Shown here: positions 13,897 through 22,368 of the stretch, piece by piece
Position numbering within the stretch: the first letter of the stretch is position 1
How the letters are laid out: each line of letters starts with the position of its first letter
Assembly: GCA_937952995.1 (NCBI GenBank)
Contig: CALFYB010000185.1
Location: 1 to 24,683, forward strand
Reading direction: 5' to 3'
Length of the DNA: 24,683 nt
Source of the DNA: an uncultured Caulobacteraceae bacterium
Lineage (GTDB): Bacteria > Pseudomonadota > Alphaproteobacteria > Caulobacterales > Caulobacteraceae
The notes under the pieces: generated by a model
Databases searched by the model: none
What the model was told of the DNA's origin: nothing
The model's input: the letters and a program-made list of their open reading frames with translations, nothing else
Translations under genes and position numbers: made by a program

Positions 13897-14400
13897 ATGA
13901 GCGACGCAATAGCCTCAGAGAGCGCGCCAGTGAGCGCGCAAGTGAGCGCCCCAGAGAAAGTCGTGCTGACGGACGAGCAACTGCTCGCGCGCTTCCAAGC
14001 CAGCAAGAATCCACCGCCCGGTTCGGCCCTGCTTGGCTTTCGGATGGTGGCGGTCAACCGCGAGGCCATGACGGTCGAGGTCGCCTTCGACGCCAAAACC
14101 GACTTCTGCAATCCGATGAGACAGATTCAAGGCGGCTATCTCTGCGCCATGTTGGACGAGTGCATGTCGGTGGCCGGGATGGTGGCATCAGACATGACGT
14201 GCGTTCTGCCAACGCTTGAAATGAAGACCAGCTTCCTGCGCCCGGGCCTGCCCGGACCCATTCGCGGTATCGGGCGGGTGATCAAATATGGCCGCACCAT
14301 CGCCTTCACTGAGGGCGAGCTCTATGACGCCGAGGGCCGCTTGTTGGCCAAGGCCACGGCGACAGCCATCCCGACCCCCTTCACGAAGTTCAAAAAATAG
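13897..14400 (+). CDS. PaaI-type hotdog-fold thioesterase
   Basis: The 167-residue protein reads as a single hotdog domain preceded by an Ala/Ser-rich tail (about 1-30). NPMRQIQGGYLCAMLDECM (about residues 69-87) is the helix-capping loop that in PaaI/YbgC-like enzymes carries the catalytic acid on the central helix. LEMKTSFLRPGLPGPIRGIG and GRLLAKATATAIP complete the sheet. Such enzymes hydrolyse acyl- or aryl-CoA thioesters; the substrate is unknown. The ATG at 13897 is chosen because it gives a normal family length and lies 4 bp after sspB; an in-frame start at 13729 would overlap sspB in another frame with non-conserved sequence. The C13 peptidase gene starts 10 bp after its stop. Confidence 0.87.
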   Translation: MSDAIASESAPVSAQVSAPEKVVLTDEQLLARFQASKNPPPGSALLGFRMVAVNREAMTVEVAFDAKTDFCNPMRQIQGGYLCAMLDECMSVAGMVASDMTCVLPTLEMKTSFLRPGLPGPIRGIGRVIKYGRTIAFTEGELYDAEGRLLAKATATAIPTPFTKFKK

Positions 14401-14410
14401 GGACCAGACT

Positions 14411-15202
14411 ATGGGGCTATGGCGGGGTTTGGTTTGGCTTGTTCTCAGCGGCCTGCTGATCCTGCGGCCTGCTTCCGCCATGGCGCAGACGGCCGGGCCC
14501 TTTTCGGATTGGGCGGCCGTCGTCGTTGCGGGAGACTGGCACGCCCATAGCGGAGCCCCGTCAGAAGTGTTCGACAATGCGCGGCGCGATATCGCCAAAA
14601 ACCTGATCGATATCGGCTTTTCGGCGGATAATGTTCGACAGTTCTCAGTTCGCCCAGAGCGCTATGCCAAGGCCGGGGCCCTGCCGACCAAACCTCGCCA
14701 GCTCTATGAGACCCTTGGCCAACTGACCACGAAAGTGACGGGCGGTTGCCTCGTTTACATCACCTCTCACGGCGCCCCAGAAGGTATTGTCTTTGGTGAT
14801 CAAATCCTCGCGCCCGGCGTTCTGGCCGAGATCGTCAATCGTACCTGCGCAGACCGTCCGACCGTGGCGGTGATTAGCGCCTGTTTTTCGGGGGTCTTTG
14901 TACCGCCACTGGCCTCCGCCGATCGGATGATCCTGACGGCGGCAAGACCGGATCGTACCTCGTTCGGATGCGGAGAGGCCGACGTCTACACCTTCTTTGA
15001 TGCTTGTTTTTTGCAAGAAATGCCTAAGGCGATGGGCTTCCCGGCGCTTGCCAACGCGGTACGGGCCTGCGTCAGCGAAAGGGAAAGTCGTGAAGGGGTG
15101 TCACCTGCCTCTGAACCTCAACTGTTCATTGGAACCCATTTACGACCTATCCTTGCCCTCTATCCGTTTGCCAAGCCGAGCGGCAGTCAACCCTCACGAT
15201 AA
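14411..15202 (+). CDS. Exported C13 family (legumain-like) cysteine peptidase
   Basis: The 263-residue protein has an N-terminal signal peptide (MGLWRGLVWLVLSGLLILRP, then ASAMAQ, probable cleavage after AMA or MAQ), so it should act in the periplasm. The caspase/legumain-type fold shows both catalytic residues: H120 in CLVYITSHGAPEG and C158 in VAVISACFSGVF. ILTAARPDRTSFGCGEADVYTFFD downstream is typical of bacterial C13 proteins. The physiological substrate is unknown. The ATG at 14411 lies 10 bp after the thioesterase stop and directly precedes the signal peptide. It is the last gene of the sspB operon, an odd pairing of a cytoplasmic protease adaptor with an exported protease; proximity alone does not show a link. 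Confidence 0.85.
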   Translation: MGLWRGLVWLVLSGLLILRPASAMAQTAGPFSDWAAVVVAGDWHAHSGAPSEVFDNARRDIAKNLIDIGFSADNVRQFSVRPERYAKAGALPTKPRQLYETLGQLTTKVTGGCLVYITSHGAPEGIVFGDQILAPGVLAEIVNRTCADRPTVAVISACFSGVFVPPLASADRMILTAARPDRTSFGCGEADVYTFFDACFLQEMPKAMGFPALANAVRACVSERESREGVSPASEPQLFIGTHLRPILALYPFAKPSGSQPSR

Positions 15203-15311
15203 TACGAATTGGGCAAGACAAGCCTTTATCGCGGTCGTTTGGTGTCCTAAAAGCCCTTTACCATAGGGTAAGCTTGCCGAAGGCGGCATCTGAAATCGGT
15301 AAGGTCGAGTT

Positions 15312-17543
15312 ATGCGGATGTCACTGTCATCAAAGACGATCTGGACAGGCCTGCTGGTAGCGACCCTTTCGCTCACGGCGTCGGTCAGTTGGGGGCAAGA
15401 GACCAAGGCTACCGGTCCAGCCGCAGCCGTCACACCCGCGATCAGTTCAGCGCCCATAACGACGCCCTCAGTAACAAAGCCGGTGGGGCAGGCGCGTCAG
15501 TATCCAAAGCGAACCTACCGATCCTATTACCAAGCCCGCCGGGCCGCAGCGCCCGCCGCTGCGGGTCTAACCGCCGCCGCCGTTGCTCTACCCGCAAAGG
15601 CGGCTCCGGCCATCGTCGCGCCTGTGGTGCCGACCCAACCGGCCCGCCCAGGAGCGCGTCTTGCTCCCGGAACCCCCATCGCACCGGCTGAGCTTGAAGC
15701 CTTTGTCGATGGCATGGTCCGGCGCAGCATGGAGCGCGACCATATTGCTGGTGTTACGGTCTCTGTCGTTCAGAACGGCCAGATCGTGCTGAAAAAAGGC
15801 TATGGCCTCGCCCAGCTTTCACCGGCCAAGCCCGTCAATCCTGACCAAACCCTGTTTCGCCTCGGCTCGATTTCCAAGACCTTCACCTGGATCGCCCTGA
15901 TGAAAGAGGTCGAGGCGGGTCATCTTCGCCTTGACGCACCGGTCAACCTCTATTTGCCCGAAAAGCTGCAGATCAAGGATCAGGGGTTCAAGCAGCCCAT
16001 TCTGGTGCGCGACCTCATGGCCCATACGCCCGGCTTTGAAGACAAGGCCATGGGCCAGTTATTTGAACGCGACGCCGACCGCATTCGCCCCCTCGCCACC
16101 TATTTGCGCCAAGAGCGGCCTGACCGGGTGCGTGAGCCGGGGCTGATGTCGAGCTATTCCAACTATGGCGCAGCCCTTGGCGGTGAGATCTCCGCCTATG
16201 TTTCGGGCAAGCCCTTTGAGAGCCTGATCGAGAGTGGGATTATCCGGCCCCTTGGTCTGAACCACACCACCTTCCGCGAGCCTTATCCGGCGCGCGCGGA
16301 CCTGCCAGCCCCCATGCCCACGGCCCTTGCGGCGCAGGTTTCCGACGGGTTCTACTGGAACGGGGCCTCGTTCGTGCCCAAGACCTTCGAACATGTCAGC
16401 CAGATCGCGCCCGCCGGTTCCGCCAGTTCCACGGCTGCCGATATGGCCCGCTATATGCAGCTGATCCTAAATGGCGGCACGATTGACGGACAGGTGATCT
16501 ACAGCCCAACCACCGCCAAGGCCTTCCGCACACCGCTGCGCAATCCCTCGAACAGCCAGAACGGTTGGGATCATGGCTTTATTGACTATCCTCTGCCCGG
16601 CGGGTTCAGGGGTCAGGGCCATGCCGGTGCCACCCTCTTGTTCCTGTCCAACATGGTGACGGTTCCCGACCTTAATCTGGGCATCTTTATCTCGACCAAC
16701 ACCTCTACGGGCGAGAGCCTTGTCTCGAGCCTTCCCGCCCGGATCGTAGAGCAATATTACGCCACACCGACCTTGAAACCCTTTGCCGGTACGCCCGACT
16801 TGGCAGAGCAGGCCAAAATCTATGAGGGCTCCTACCTGTCCACGCGCCGCGCCTATAGTGGTCTCGAAAAGCTGGTCGAAACCCTGATTGGTGAGGCGTC
16901 CGTCGATGTGACCAAAGACGGCACCTTGCTGCTCAATCGGGGCGGGACCATCAAGGCTTATGTGCTCAGCCGCCGCCCTGGCTGGCTGGTCAGTGTGAAC
17001 GGGGTCGAAGAGATCAAGTTCGACATTGAAAATGGCAAGGCCGTTCGGTTCTACGATCCGATGGGGACCCAAGTCTTTGAACGCGAAAATCTGCTGACGT
17101 CCGGATCAACCCTGTCCCTATTCGCTGCCTTGACTGCCCTATGCTCAATCGCCGCCATTGTTGGCCTGTTCACACGCGATCGCCGCGAGTTCCGTCAAAC
17201 CCCGACCCAAGGCCGCGCGGGCTTGATGCAGACCTCGATCGCCGGACTGTGGCTCGCCGCCATGGTCATGGTCGCCCTGTGGGCCAATGCGGCTGAAGAT
17301 ATTAGCCAGATCTTCTATTCATGGCCCGGAAGCTTGGTCACCTTGGCCTCGTCCTGCGCCCTCGTCGCCAGTATCCTCACAGCCATCACCCTCTTGATGA
17401 TGACCAATATCTGGCGCGGCGGTCGGCGCGTCGATAGCTGGACAAGCTGGCGCAAGCTGCGGTTCAGCATGTCGACCCTGATCTTCACGATCTTCGCGAT
17501 CTTGGTGGCTATGCGCGGCGGTCTGGAGCCTTGGAACAGCTAA
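15312..17543 (+). CDS. Membrane-anchored serine hydrolase, beta-lactamase/PBP fold
   Basis: This 743-residue protein starts with a Sec signal peptide (about 1-29, ending SVSWGQ). A low-complexity Ala/Pro-rich stretch follows (about 32-125, including a basic RQYPKRTYRSYYQARRA patch). The catalytic domain (about 130-490) has all three motifs of class C beta-lactamase-like serine hydrolases: SISK at 186-189 with nucleophile S186 and K189, YSN at 282-284, and HAG at 437-439. A further beta-domain follows, then four hydrophobic segments (about 597-617, 635-655, 672-695 and 718-738). It is probably a periplasmic esterase or peptidase held in the inner membrane; real beta-lactam activity cannot be assumed. 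AAGG about eight bases upstream supports the ATG. The 109-bp gap before it holds only a weak hairpin (15258-15271). Confidence 0.86.
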   Translation: MRMSLSSKTIWTGLLVATLSLTASVSWGQETKATGPAAAVTPAISSAPITTPSVTKPVGQARQYPKRTYRSYYQARRAAAPAAAGLTAAAVALPAKAAPAIVAPVVPTQPARPGARLAPGTPIAPAELEAFVDGMVRRSMERDHIAGVTVSVVQNGQIVLKKGYGLAQLSPAKPVNPDQTLFRLGSISKTFTWIALMKEVEAGHLRLDAPVNLYLPEKLQIKDQGFKQPILVRDLMAHTPGFEDKAMGQLFERDADRIRPLATYLRQERPDRVREPGLMSSYSNYGAALGGEISAYVSGKPFESLIESGIIRPLGLNHTTFREPYPARADLPAPMPTALAAQVSDGFYWNGASFVPKTFEHVSQIAPAGSASSTAADMARYMQLILNGGTIDGQVIYSPTTAKAFRTPLRNPSNSQNGWDHGFIDYPLPGGFRGQGHAGATLLFLSNMVTVPDLNLGIFISTNTSTGESLVSSLPARIVEQYYATPTLKPFAGTPDLAEQAKIYEGSYLSTRRAYSGLEKLVETLIGEASVDVTKDGTLLLNRGGTIKAYVLSRRPGWLVSVNGVEEIKFDIENGKAVRFYDPMGTQVFERENLLTSGSTLSLFAALTALCSIAAIVGLFTRDRREFRQTPTQGRAGLMQTSIAGLWLAAMVMVALWANAAEDISQIFYSWPGSLVTLASSCALVASILTAITLLMMTNIWRGGRRVDSWTSWRKLRFSMSTLIFTIFAILVAMRGGLEPWNS

Positions 17544-17546
17544 GGC

Positions 17547-17930
17547 CTAGCGCAGGCCCGGCGGCACCGGCAAGTCACCGCGCCGGTCGACCCGGATGGT
17601 GATCCGCTCGCGGTCGTTTGCTTGTCGCTCGACCAATAGGCGCGCGACCTGAGCATCGTCGTGAAAGGCATAGCCCTTGATGGCGTCGAGCAGGGCCTTG
17701 GCGAGATTGTCGAGGTCCATCCATGGCGGATCACCGACATAGTCCATCATAATTTCGACGGTATATTCGCCCCACGCGGGTCTGGCACTGCGCCATTCCT
17801 TGCGGAAGAACTCGTGGACCAGCGGCTTGTAGTACTTGGCCTGAGTGGTCAGTCCCTCGACCGTGATCTCAAGTCCGCCGCCGATCTCGCGCGCGCGCAC
17901 CTTGCCCTTGCCTGTCCATTCATCGCTCAT
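17547..17930 (-). CDS. RusA-like Holliday junction resolvase family protein
   Basis: RusA-family nucleases cut Holliday junctions as dimers using a cluster of aspartates. In this 127-residue protein the key pattern is clear: PPWMDLDNLAKALLDAIKGY (68-87, D72 and D74) followed by AFHDDAQVARLLVERQ (88-103, D91 and D92), matching the DxDN...K...D...DD layout of the family. The N-terminal part (about 20-65) supplies the beta-strands. Such genes are often phage-borne, but versions like this one also occur as ordinary alphaproteobacterial genes and no phage gene is nearby. Its stop is 3 bp from the stop of the convergent serine hydrolase gene; it is divergent from fumC. Confidence 0.83.
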   Translation of the reverse strand: MSDEWTGKGKVRAREIGGGLEITVEGLTTQAKYYKPLVHEFFRKEWRSARPAWGEYTVEIMMDYVGDPPWMDLDNLAKALLDAIKGYAFHDDAQVARLLVERQANDRERITIRVDRRGDLPVPPGLR

Positions 17931-18046
17931 GGGAGAAAGTCATAACCTCATGCGCTCGATCTGCCCATCACCCTTTGCAGCCGCGCTCTGGGAGGTTAAA
18001 CCCACGCCAGACCCTTTAATGTGACACCCGACCAAGGACCGTTGCC

Positions 18047-19438
18047 ATGACCACCACCCGCACAGAGACCGATACTTTTGGACCGATCGAAGTCGAGTCC
18101 TCACGCTATTGGGGCGCACAGTCCCAGCGTTCGATCGGAAACTTCAAGATCGGTTGGGAAAAGCAGCCCCTGCCCGTGGTCCGCGCCCTTGGCATCGTCA
18201 AGCGGGCGGCCGCTGAGGCCAACACCGCCCTTGGCCGCCTTGATCCTAAGCTGGCCCAAACCATCGCCGAAGCGGCGCAAGAGGTCATCGACGGCAAGCT
18301 GAACGACCATTTCCCTCTGGTGGTCTGGCAGACCGGGTCCGGCACCCAGTCCAACATGAACGCCAATGAAGTGATTTCGAACCGCGCCATTGAAATGCTC
18401 GGCGGCGAGATGGGCTCCAAGAAGCCAGTCCATCCCAACGACCACGTCAATATGAGCCAGTCCTCGAACGACACCTATCCCACGGCCATGCACATCGCTG
18501 CCGCCGAACAGGTGGTCAACGACCTGTTGCCCGCGCTTAAGCACCTGCACGCCTCGCTATTGGCCAAGCAGGAAGAGTTCAAGGACATCATCAAGATTGG
18601 CCGCACCCATACGCAGGACGCCACCCCCCTGACGCTGGGCCAAGAATTTTCCGGCTATGCGCAGCAGGTCGCCAACGCGATCAGCCGCATCGAAATGACC
18701 CTGCCCGGCATATTGGAACTGGCCCAAGGCGGCACCGCCGTCGGCACCGGCCTCAACGCCCCAGTCGGATTTGCCGAAAAGGTTGCCGAGCGGATTGCGG
18801 CCCTGACCGGCCTGCCCTTCACGACGGCACCGAACAAGTTCGAAGCCCTCGCGGCGCACGATGCCCTTGTCTTCGGACACGGCGCGATCAACTCGGCAGC
18901 GGCGGCCCTGTTCAAGATCGCCAACGATATTCGCTTCCTCGGTTCGGGTCCTCGCTCTGGCCTTGGCGAGCTGTCCTTGCCCGAGAACGAGCCTGGCTCG
19001 TCGATCATGCCCGGTAAGGTCAATCCCACGCAGTGCGAAGCCATGACCATGGTCTGTGCTCAGGTGTTCGGCAATCAGACGACGATGACGGTGGCGGGTA
19101 GCCAAGGTCACTTCGAGCTGAACGTCTTCAATCCCGTCATGGCCTATAATTTCCTGCAGTCGGTCCGCTTGCTGGCCGACGCTTCGATCTCGTTTGCCGA
19201 CAATTGCGTGGTTGGCATCGAGGCCCGCCGCGACAATATCAAGGCGGCTCTGGACCGGTCCTTGATGCTCGTCACCGCCTTGGCCCCTAAGATCGGCTAC
19301 GACAATGCCGCCAAGATCGCCAAGACGGCACACAAAAACGGCACCACCCTGCGCGAAGAAGCCGTCGGCGGCGGTTATGTCACGGACGAGGAATTTGACG
19401 CCGTCGTGCGCCCAGAGACCATGATCGCACCGGGCTGA
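18047..19438 (+). CDS. fumC: Class II fumarate hydratase
   Basis: FumC interconverts fumarate and malate in the TCA cycle without an iron-sulfur cluster. The 463-residue protein aligns well with E. coli FumC by length and by numbering of key residues: GSGTQSNMN at 97-105, H188 in GRTHTQDATPL, and S318/S319 in the superfamily signature GSSIMPGKVNPTQ (317-329). YWGAQSQRSIGNF near the start is also typical. AAGGA about eight bases upstream supports the ATG. A DUF4169 gene follows after 4 bp, a pairing common in Alphaproteobacteria. The 116-bp gap to the divergent RusA-like gene should hold its promoter, but I could not place one. Confidence 0.97.
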   Translation: MTTTRTETDTFGPIEVESSRYWGAQSQRSIGNFKIGWEKQPLPVVRALGIVKRAAAEANTALGRLDPKLAQTIAEAAQEVIDGKLNDHFPLVVWQTGSGTQSNMNANEVISNRAIEMLGGEMGSKKPVHPNDHVNMSQSSNDTYPTAMHIAAAEQVVNDLLPALKHLHASLLAKQEEFKDIIKIGRTHTQDATPLTLGQEFSGYAQQVANAISRIEMTLPGILELAQGGTAVGTGLNAPVGFAEKVAERIAALTGLPFTTAPNKFEALAAHDALVFGHGAINSAAAALFKIANDIRFLGSGPRSGLGELSLPENEPGSSIMPGKVNPTQCEAMTMVCAQVFGNQTTMTVAGSQGHFELNVFNPVMAYNFLQSVRLLADASISFADNCVVGIEARRDNIKAALDRSLMLVTALAPKIGYDNAAKIAKTAHKNGTTLREEAVGGGYVTDEEFDAVVRPETMIAPG

Positions 19439-19442
19439 CCCT

Positions 19443-19619
19443 ATGGCCGACCTGATAAATCTTAACCGCGTTCGAAAATCCAAGGCCAAGGCGGAAAATT
19501 CTGCCGAGGCCCGGCAGAACCGCCTGCGCTTTGGCCAAACCAAGGCCCAGAAGGAGAATCTGAGACTCGAGCAGGCCCGAGCCGCCCGCACGCTTGACGG
19601 TGCTAAACAAGAAATTTAG
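19443..19619 (+). CDS. DUF4169 family small protein
   Basis: The 58-residue protein begins MADLINLNRVRKSKAKAE and continues with RQNRLRFGQTKAQKENLRLE and ends in LDGAKQEI. This is the DUF4169 pattern: NLNRxRK at the start, a run of Arg/Lys/Ala/Glu helix, RFGxTKAxKE in the middle and LDG at the end. The protein is very likely one long charged helix; no function is known. It starts 4 bp after the fumC stop codon, so the two are co-transcribed. Its last codons lie inside a perfect inverted repeat (19600-19622), so translation termination and that hairpin overlap. Confidence 0.85.
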   Translation: MADLINLNRVRKSKAKAENSAEARQNRLRFGQTKAQKENLRLEQARAARTLDGAKQEI

Positions 19620-19622
19620 CAC
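19600..19622 (+). terminator. Inverted repeat over the DUF4169 stop codon, possible terminator
   Basis: GTGCTAAA (19600-19607) and TTTAGCAC (19615-19622) form a perfect 8-bp stem around a 7-base loop that spans the last codons of DUF4169; the TAG stop lies in the right arm. TTTAGCC follows, a weak U-tract. It may end the fumC-DUF4169 transcript before the flagellar operon, or be a protein-binding palindrome. The AT-rich stem is unusual for a terminator in this GC-rich window. Confidence 0.4.
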
Positions 19623-19634
19623 TTTAGCCAATGT

Positions 19635-19651
19635 GTAAACGTCTCGTTTAC
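19635..19651 (+). promoter_or_regulatory. Perfect 17-bp palindrome before fliF, CtrA-like box
   Basis: GTAAACG and CGTTTAC are exact inverted repeats around TCT. Within it, TAAA, seven bases, then TTTAC matches the TTAA-N7-TTAAC layout of CtrA boxes with one mismatch in each half. It lies 69 bp before the fliF start codon. In Caulobacter crescentus the fliF operon is a CtrA-controlled early flagellar operon, so a CtrA site is expected here. The assignment rests on spacing and position only. Confidence 0.4.
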
Positions 19652-19719
19652 CTTGTACTGGGAAATTACTGCCTAGCGACAAGGGTGCCAACCTGCGTCG
19701 CCTATGAAGGGCGTAAGGC

Positions 19720-21339
19720 GTGGAACAGTTCATCAGTGCGCTACAGCGGTTCGGGATCGGCCGCCTCGCTGCCATTATCGGCGTTTCCGCCGGTGTGGCG
19801 GCTGCGCTATTCGCATTGATTTTGAACTTCGGTTCCGCGCCCCAATCCCTCCTCTATTCCAACCTCGATCTGAAAGAAGCCTCCACGATCACCGCTGCCC
19901 TTGATCAGGCAGGGATCAAATATGACGCCAAGGGCGACGGCTCGACCATCTTCGTTGCCCGCGACAAGGTTGGCTCGACGCGCATGCTCCTAGCCGGCAA
20001 GGGATTGCCGAGCACAGGGTCGGTTGGCTACGAAATTTTCGATCAGACCAACGCGCTGGGTCAGACTGATTTCGTTCAGAACCTGAACCGCCAACGCGCT
20101 CTTGAAGGTGAGTTGGCGCGGACCATCCGTTCGCAGGAGTGGGTCAATTTCTCACGCGTTCAGCTGTCCATGCCCAAGCGTGAACTGTTCGAAGACGCGC
20201 CTCAGCCGCCGACAGCTGCTGTCACGATCGGTGTCAACGGTCGTGCGCCTACCGCCGAACAGGTTCGGTCGTTGCAAAATCTCGTGGCCAGCGCCGTTCC
20301 CGGCCTGATGCCCGAAAAGGTCACCATCGTCGATCAGAAGGGTAAGCTCTTAGCGGGAGGTCAGAGCGATAGCCTCGGTGCCGCTGGCGAAGAACGCCGC
20401 AACGAAGCCGAAGAGGCCATTCGCCGCAAGGTGCGCGATCTGGTCGAGGGCGTCGTTGGTCCCGGTAAGGTTCGAGTGAACGTGACCGCCGTTCTGGATC
20501 AGGCCCGCGTTACGGTTCAAGAGAGCAAGTTCGACCCCGATGGCCAGGTCGTGCGTTCGACCCAAACCGTTGAAGAAAATGCCAAGGAAAACAAGCCCGA
20601 CAACACCGGTCAGGCCACCGTGGCAAACAATATCCCCGGCGGTACCGGTGCCGCGACGCCAACTGACCCGACCCTCAATGCCAGTGGCCGCACCGAAGAA
20701 ACCACGAATTTTGAGATTTCGAGCACCAATACCACGACGATCACTGAGCCCGGTCAGGTCAAGCGCCTGTCTGTCGCGGTCGCCGTCGATGGCCTCACCT
20801 CCGTGGGTAAAGACGGCAAGCCAACCCCTTACAAGCCGCGCTCGGCCGAAGAAATGAAGCGGATCGAAGATCTGGTCCGCTCTGCTGTTGGATTTGACCA
20901 AGCCCGCGGCGATACGGTCACGGTGACTAACGTGCAGTTTGCCCGGGATGATGATCTGGTCGGCGGTGTGGTAGCGGGCTCGCCCTTGGCTGGCTTTGAC
21001 AAGAACGACATCATGCGGGCTGCCGAACTGGGCATCCTGACCATCGTTGCGCTGCTGGTCATCTTCTTCGTTGTCCGGCCACTGTTGGCCACAGCAAGAG
21101 GCGAAGGCAGCACACAGATGGCCCTGGTTGGACAGGGTGGCGCGGGACAGTTGGCCTTGGCCAATCCCGACGGATCGGTCCCCGCCCTCACCGATAACGC
21201 TATTGACGCCCGCATCGACATTGCGCGGATTGAAGGACAGGTGAAGTCGTCTTCAGTCCGAAGCGTCTCTGAATTCGTGAACAATAACCCGGAAGAGTCG
21301 ATCTCGATCATCCGGGGCTGGTTACATGAGGCGACATGA
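19720..21339 (+). CDS. fliF: Flagellar MS-ring protein FliF
   Basis: FliF forms the MS ring of the flagellar basal body in the inner membrane and houses the export gate. The 539-residue protein has an N-terminal membrane helix (about 13-37), the ring-building domain with YSNLDLKEASTITAALDQAG and GSVGYEIFDQTNALGQTDF, and SFxRV-like NFSRVQLSMPKRELF. A long periplasmic part follows (to about 435), with a Thr/Asn-rich segment near 290-340. A second membrane helix (about 438-458) leads to a cytosolic tail ending in NNNPEESISIIRGWLHEAT, the FliG-binding motif. The start is GTG at 19720 with GTAAGG just upstream; an ATG at 19704 is out of frame. First gene of the operon, preceded by two palindromes. 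Confidence 0.96.
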   Translation: MEQFISALQRFGIGRLAAIIGVSAGVAAALFALILNFGSAPQSLLYSNLDLKEASTITAALDQAGIKYDAKGDGSTIFVARDKVGSTRMLLAGKGLPSTGSVGYEIFDQTNALGQTDFVQNLNRQRALEGELARTIRSQEWVNFSRVQLSMPKRELFEDAPQPPTAAVTIGVNGRAPTAEQVRSLQNLVASAVPGLMPEKVTIVDQKGKLLAGGQSDSLGAAGEERRNEAEEAIRRKVRDLVEGVVGPGKVRVNVTAVLDQARVTVQESKFDPDGQVVRSTQTVEENAKENKPDNTGQATVANNIPGGTGAATPTDPTLNASGRTEETTNFEISSTNTTTITEPGQVKRLSVAVAVDGLTSVGKDGKPTPYKPRSAEEMKRIEDLVRSAVGFDQARGDTVTVTNVQFARDDDLVGGVVAGSPLAGFDKNDIMRAAELGILTIVALLVIFFVVRPLLATARGEGSTQMALVGQGGAGQLALANPDGSVPALTDNAIDARIDIARIEGQVKSSSVRSVSEFVNNNPEESISIIRGWLHEAT

Positions 21340-22367
21340 GCCCGCGCGGTGGTAAAAAAGGGATCACAAATGCAGGCGGTCTAAGCGGCGCGGAAAAGGC
21401 TGCCGTCATTCTGCTGTCCCTGGGCGAGGAAGCTCAGGCCATTTGGGAAGGTCTGGACGAAGAAGAGGTCAAGGACATTTCCTCGGCCATGGCCAGCCTC
21501 GGCGCTGTGCCATCGACTGTGGTTGAAGACCTGTTGATGGAGTTTGTCTCCGGTCTGTCCACGACCGGCGCGATCATGGGCTCTTACGAACAGACCCAGC
21601 GCCTCCTGACCGCCTTCCTCCCACCGGAAAAGGTCGACTCCTTGATGGAGGAGATCCGTGGTCCGGCCGGTCGGACCATGTGGGACAAGCTGGCCAATGT
21701 TAACGAGGCCGTGCTCGCCAACTATCTGAAGAACGAATATCCCCAGACCGTTGCCGTGGTGTTGTCCAAGATCAAAGGCGATCACGCCGCGCGCGTTCTA
21801 TCCGCGCTGCCCGAAGATTTTGCGCTGGAATGCGTGACCCGGATGCTGCGCATGGAACCGGTTCAACGCGAAATCTTGGACAAGATCGAGCTGACCCTGC
21901 GCAATGAATTCATGTCCAACCTGGCCCGCACCGCCAAGCGCGACAGCCACGAAATGATGGCGGACATCTTCAACAATTTCGACCGCCAGACCGAGTCTCG
22001 CTTCCTCAGTGCCTTGGAAGAGCGTACGCGCGAAAGCGCCGAGCGCATCCGCGCCCTGATGTTTGTGTTCGAAGACCTTGCCAAGCTCGATCCCGGTGGG
22101 GTTCAAACCCTGCTTCGCGCTGTCGAAAAGGATCAGTTGGGTCTGGCCCTCAAGGGCTCGTCCGATGCGCTGCGCGAACTGTTCTTCTCCAATATGAGCG
22201 AGCGCGCGTCGAAGATCATGCGTGACGATATGGAGTCGATGGGTCCAGTCCGTTTGAAAGACGTCGATGCCGCACAGATGGCCATGGTTCAGGTCGCCAA
22301 GGATCTTGCCGCCCGCGGTGAAATCATGATGGCCGGCCAGGGCGGCGACGACGAGTTGATCTATTAA
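21336..22367 (+). CDS. fliG: Flagellar motor switch protein FliG
   Basis: FliG is the rotor protein that couples stator ion flow to torque and switching. The 343-residue protein has the N-terminal FliF-binding domain (GAEKAAVILLSLGEEAQAIW), the middle domain with the EYPQTVAVVLSKI variant of the EHPQTIA motif (about 133-145), and the C-terminal torque domain with FVFEDLAKLDPGGVQTLL and LFFSNMSERASKIMRDDME, whose charged residues face the stator. MGPVRLKDVDAAQ near the end is a family hallmark. Its ATG overlaps the fliF TGA (ATGA), indicating translational coupling. Confidence 0.97.
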   Translation: MSPRGGKKGITNAGGLSGAEKAAVILLSLGEEAQAIWEGLDEEEVKDISSAMASLGAVPSTVVEDLLMEFVSGLSTTGAIMGSYEQTQRLLTAFLPPEKVDSLMEEIRGPAGRTMWDKLANVNEAVLANYLKNEYPQTVAVVLSKIKGDHAARVLSALPEDFALECVTRMLRMEPVQREILDKIELTLRNEFMSNLARTAKRDSHEMMADIFNNFDRQTESRFLSALEERTRESAERIRALMFVFEDLAKLDPGGVQTLLRAVEKDQLGLALKGSSDALRELFFSNMSERASKIMRDDMESMGPVRLKDVDAAQMAMVQVAKDLAARGEIMMAGQGGDDELIY

Positions 22368-22368
22368 G

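Noticed and set aside
17547..17930. RusA-like gene as a prophage remnant
   Set aside because: No integrase, capsid, terminase or other phage gene is nearby and the flanking genes are chromosomal housekeeping genes, so the resolvase family alone does not support a prophage.
18557..19591. A 344-codon minus-strand open frame opposite fumC
   Set aside because: fumC matches its family from end to end with all active-site residues. The antisense product is low-complexity His/Gly/Arg-rich sequence without a domain.
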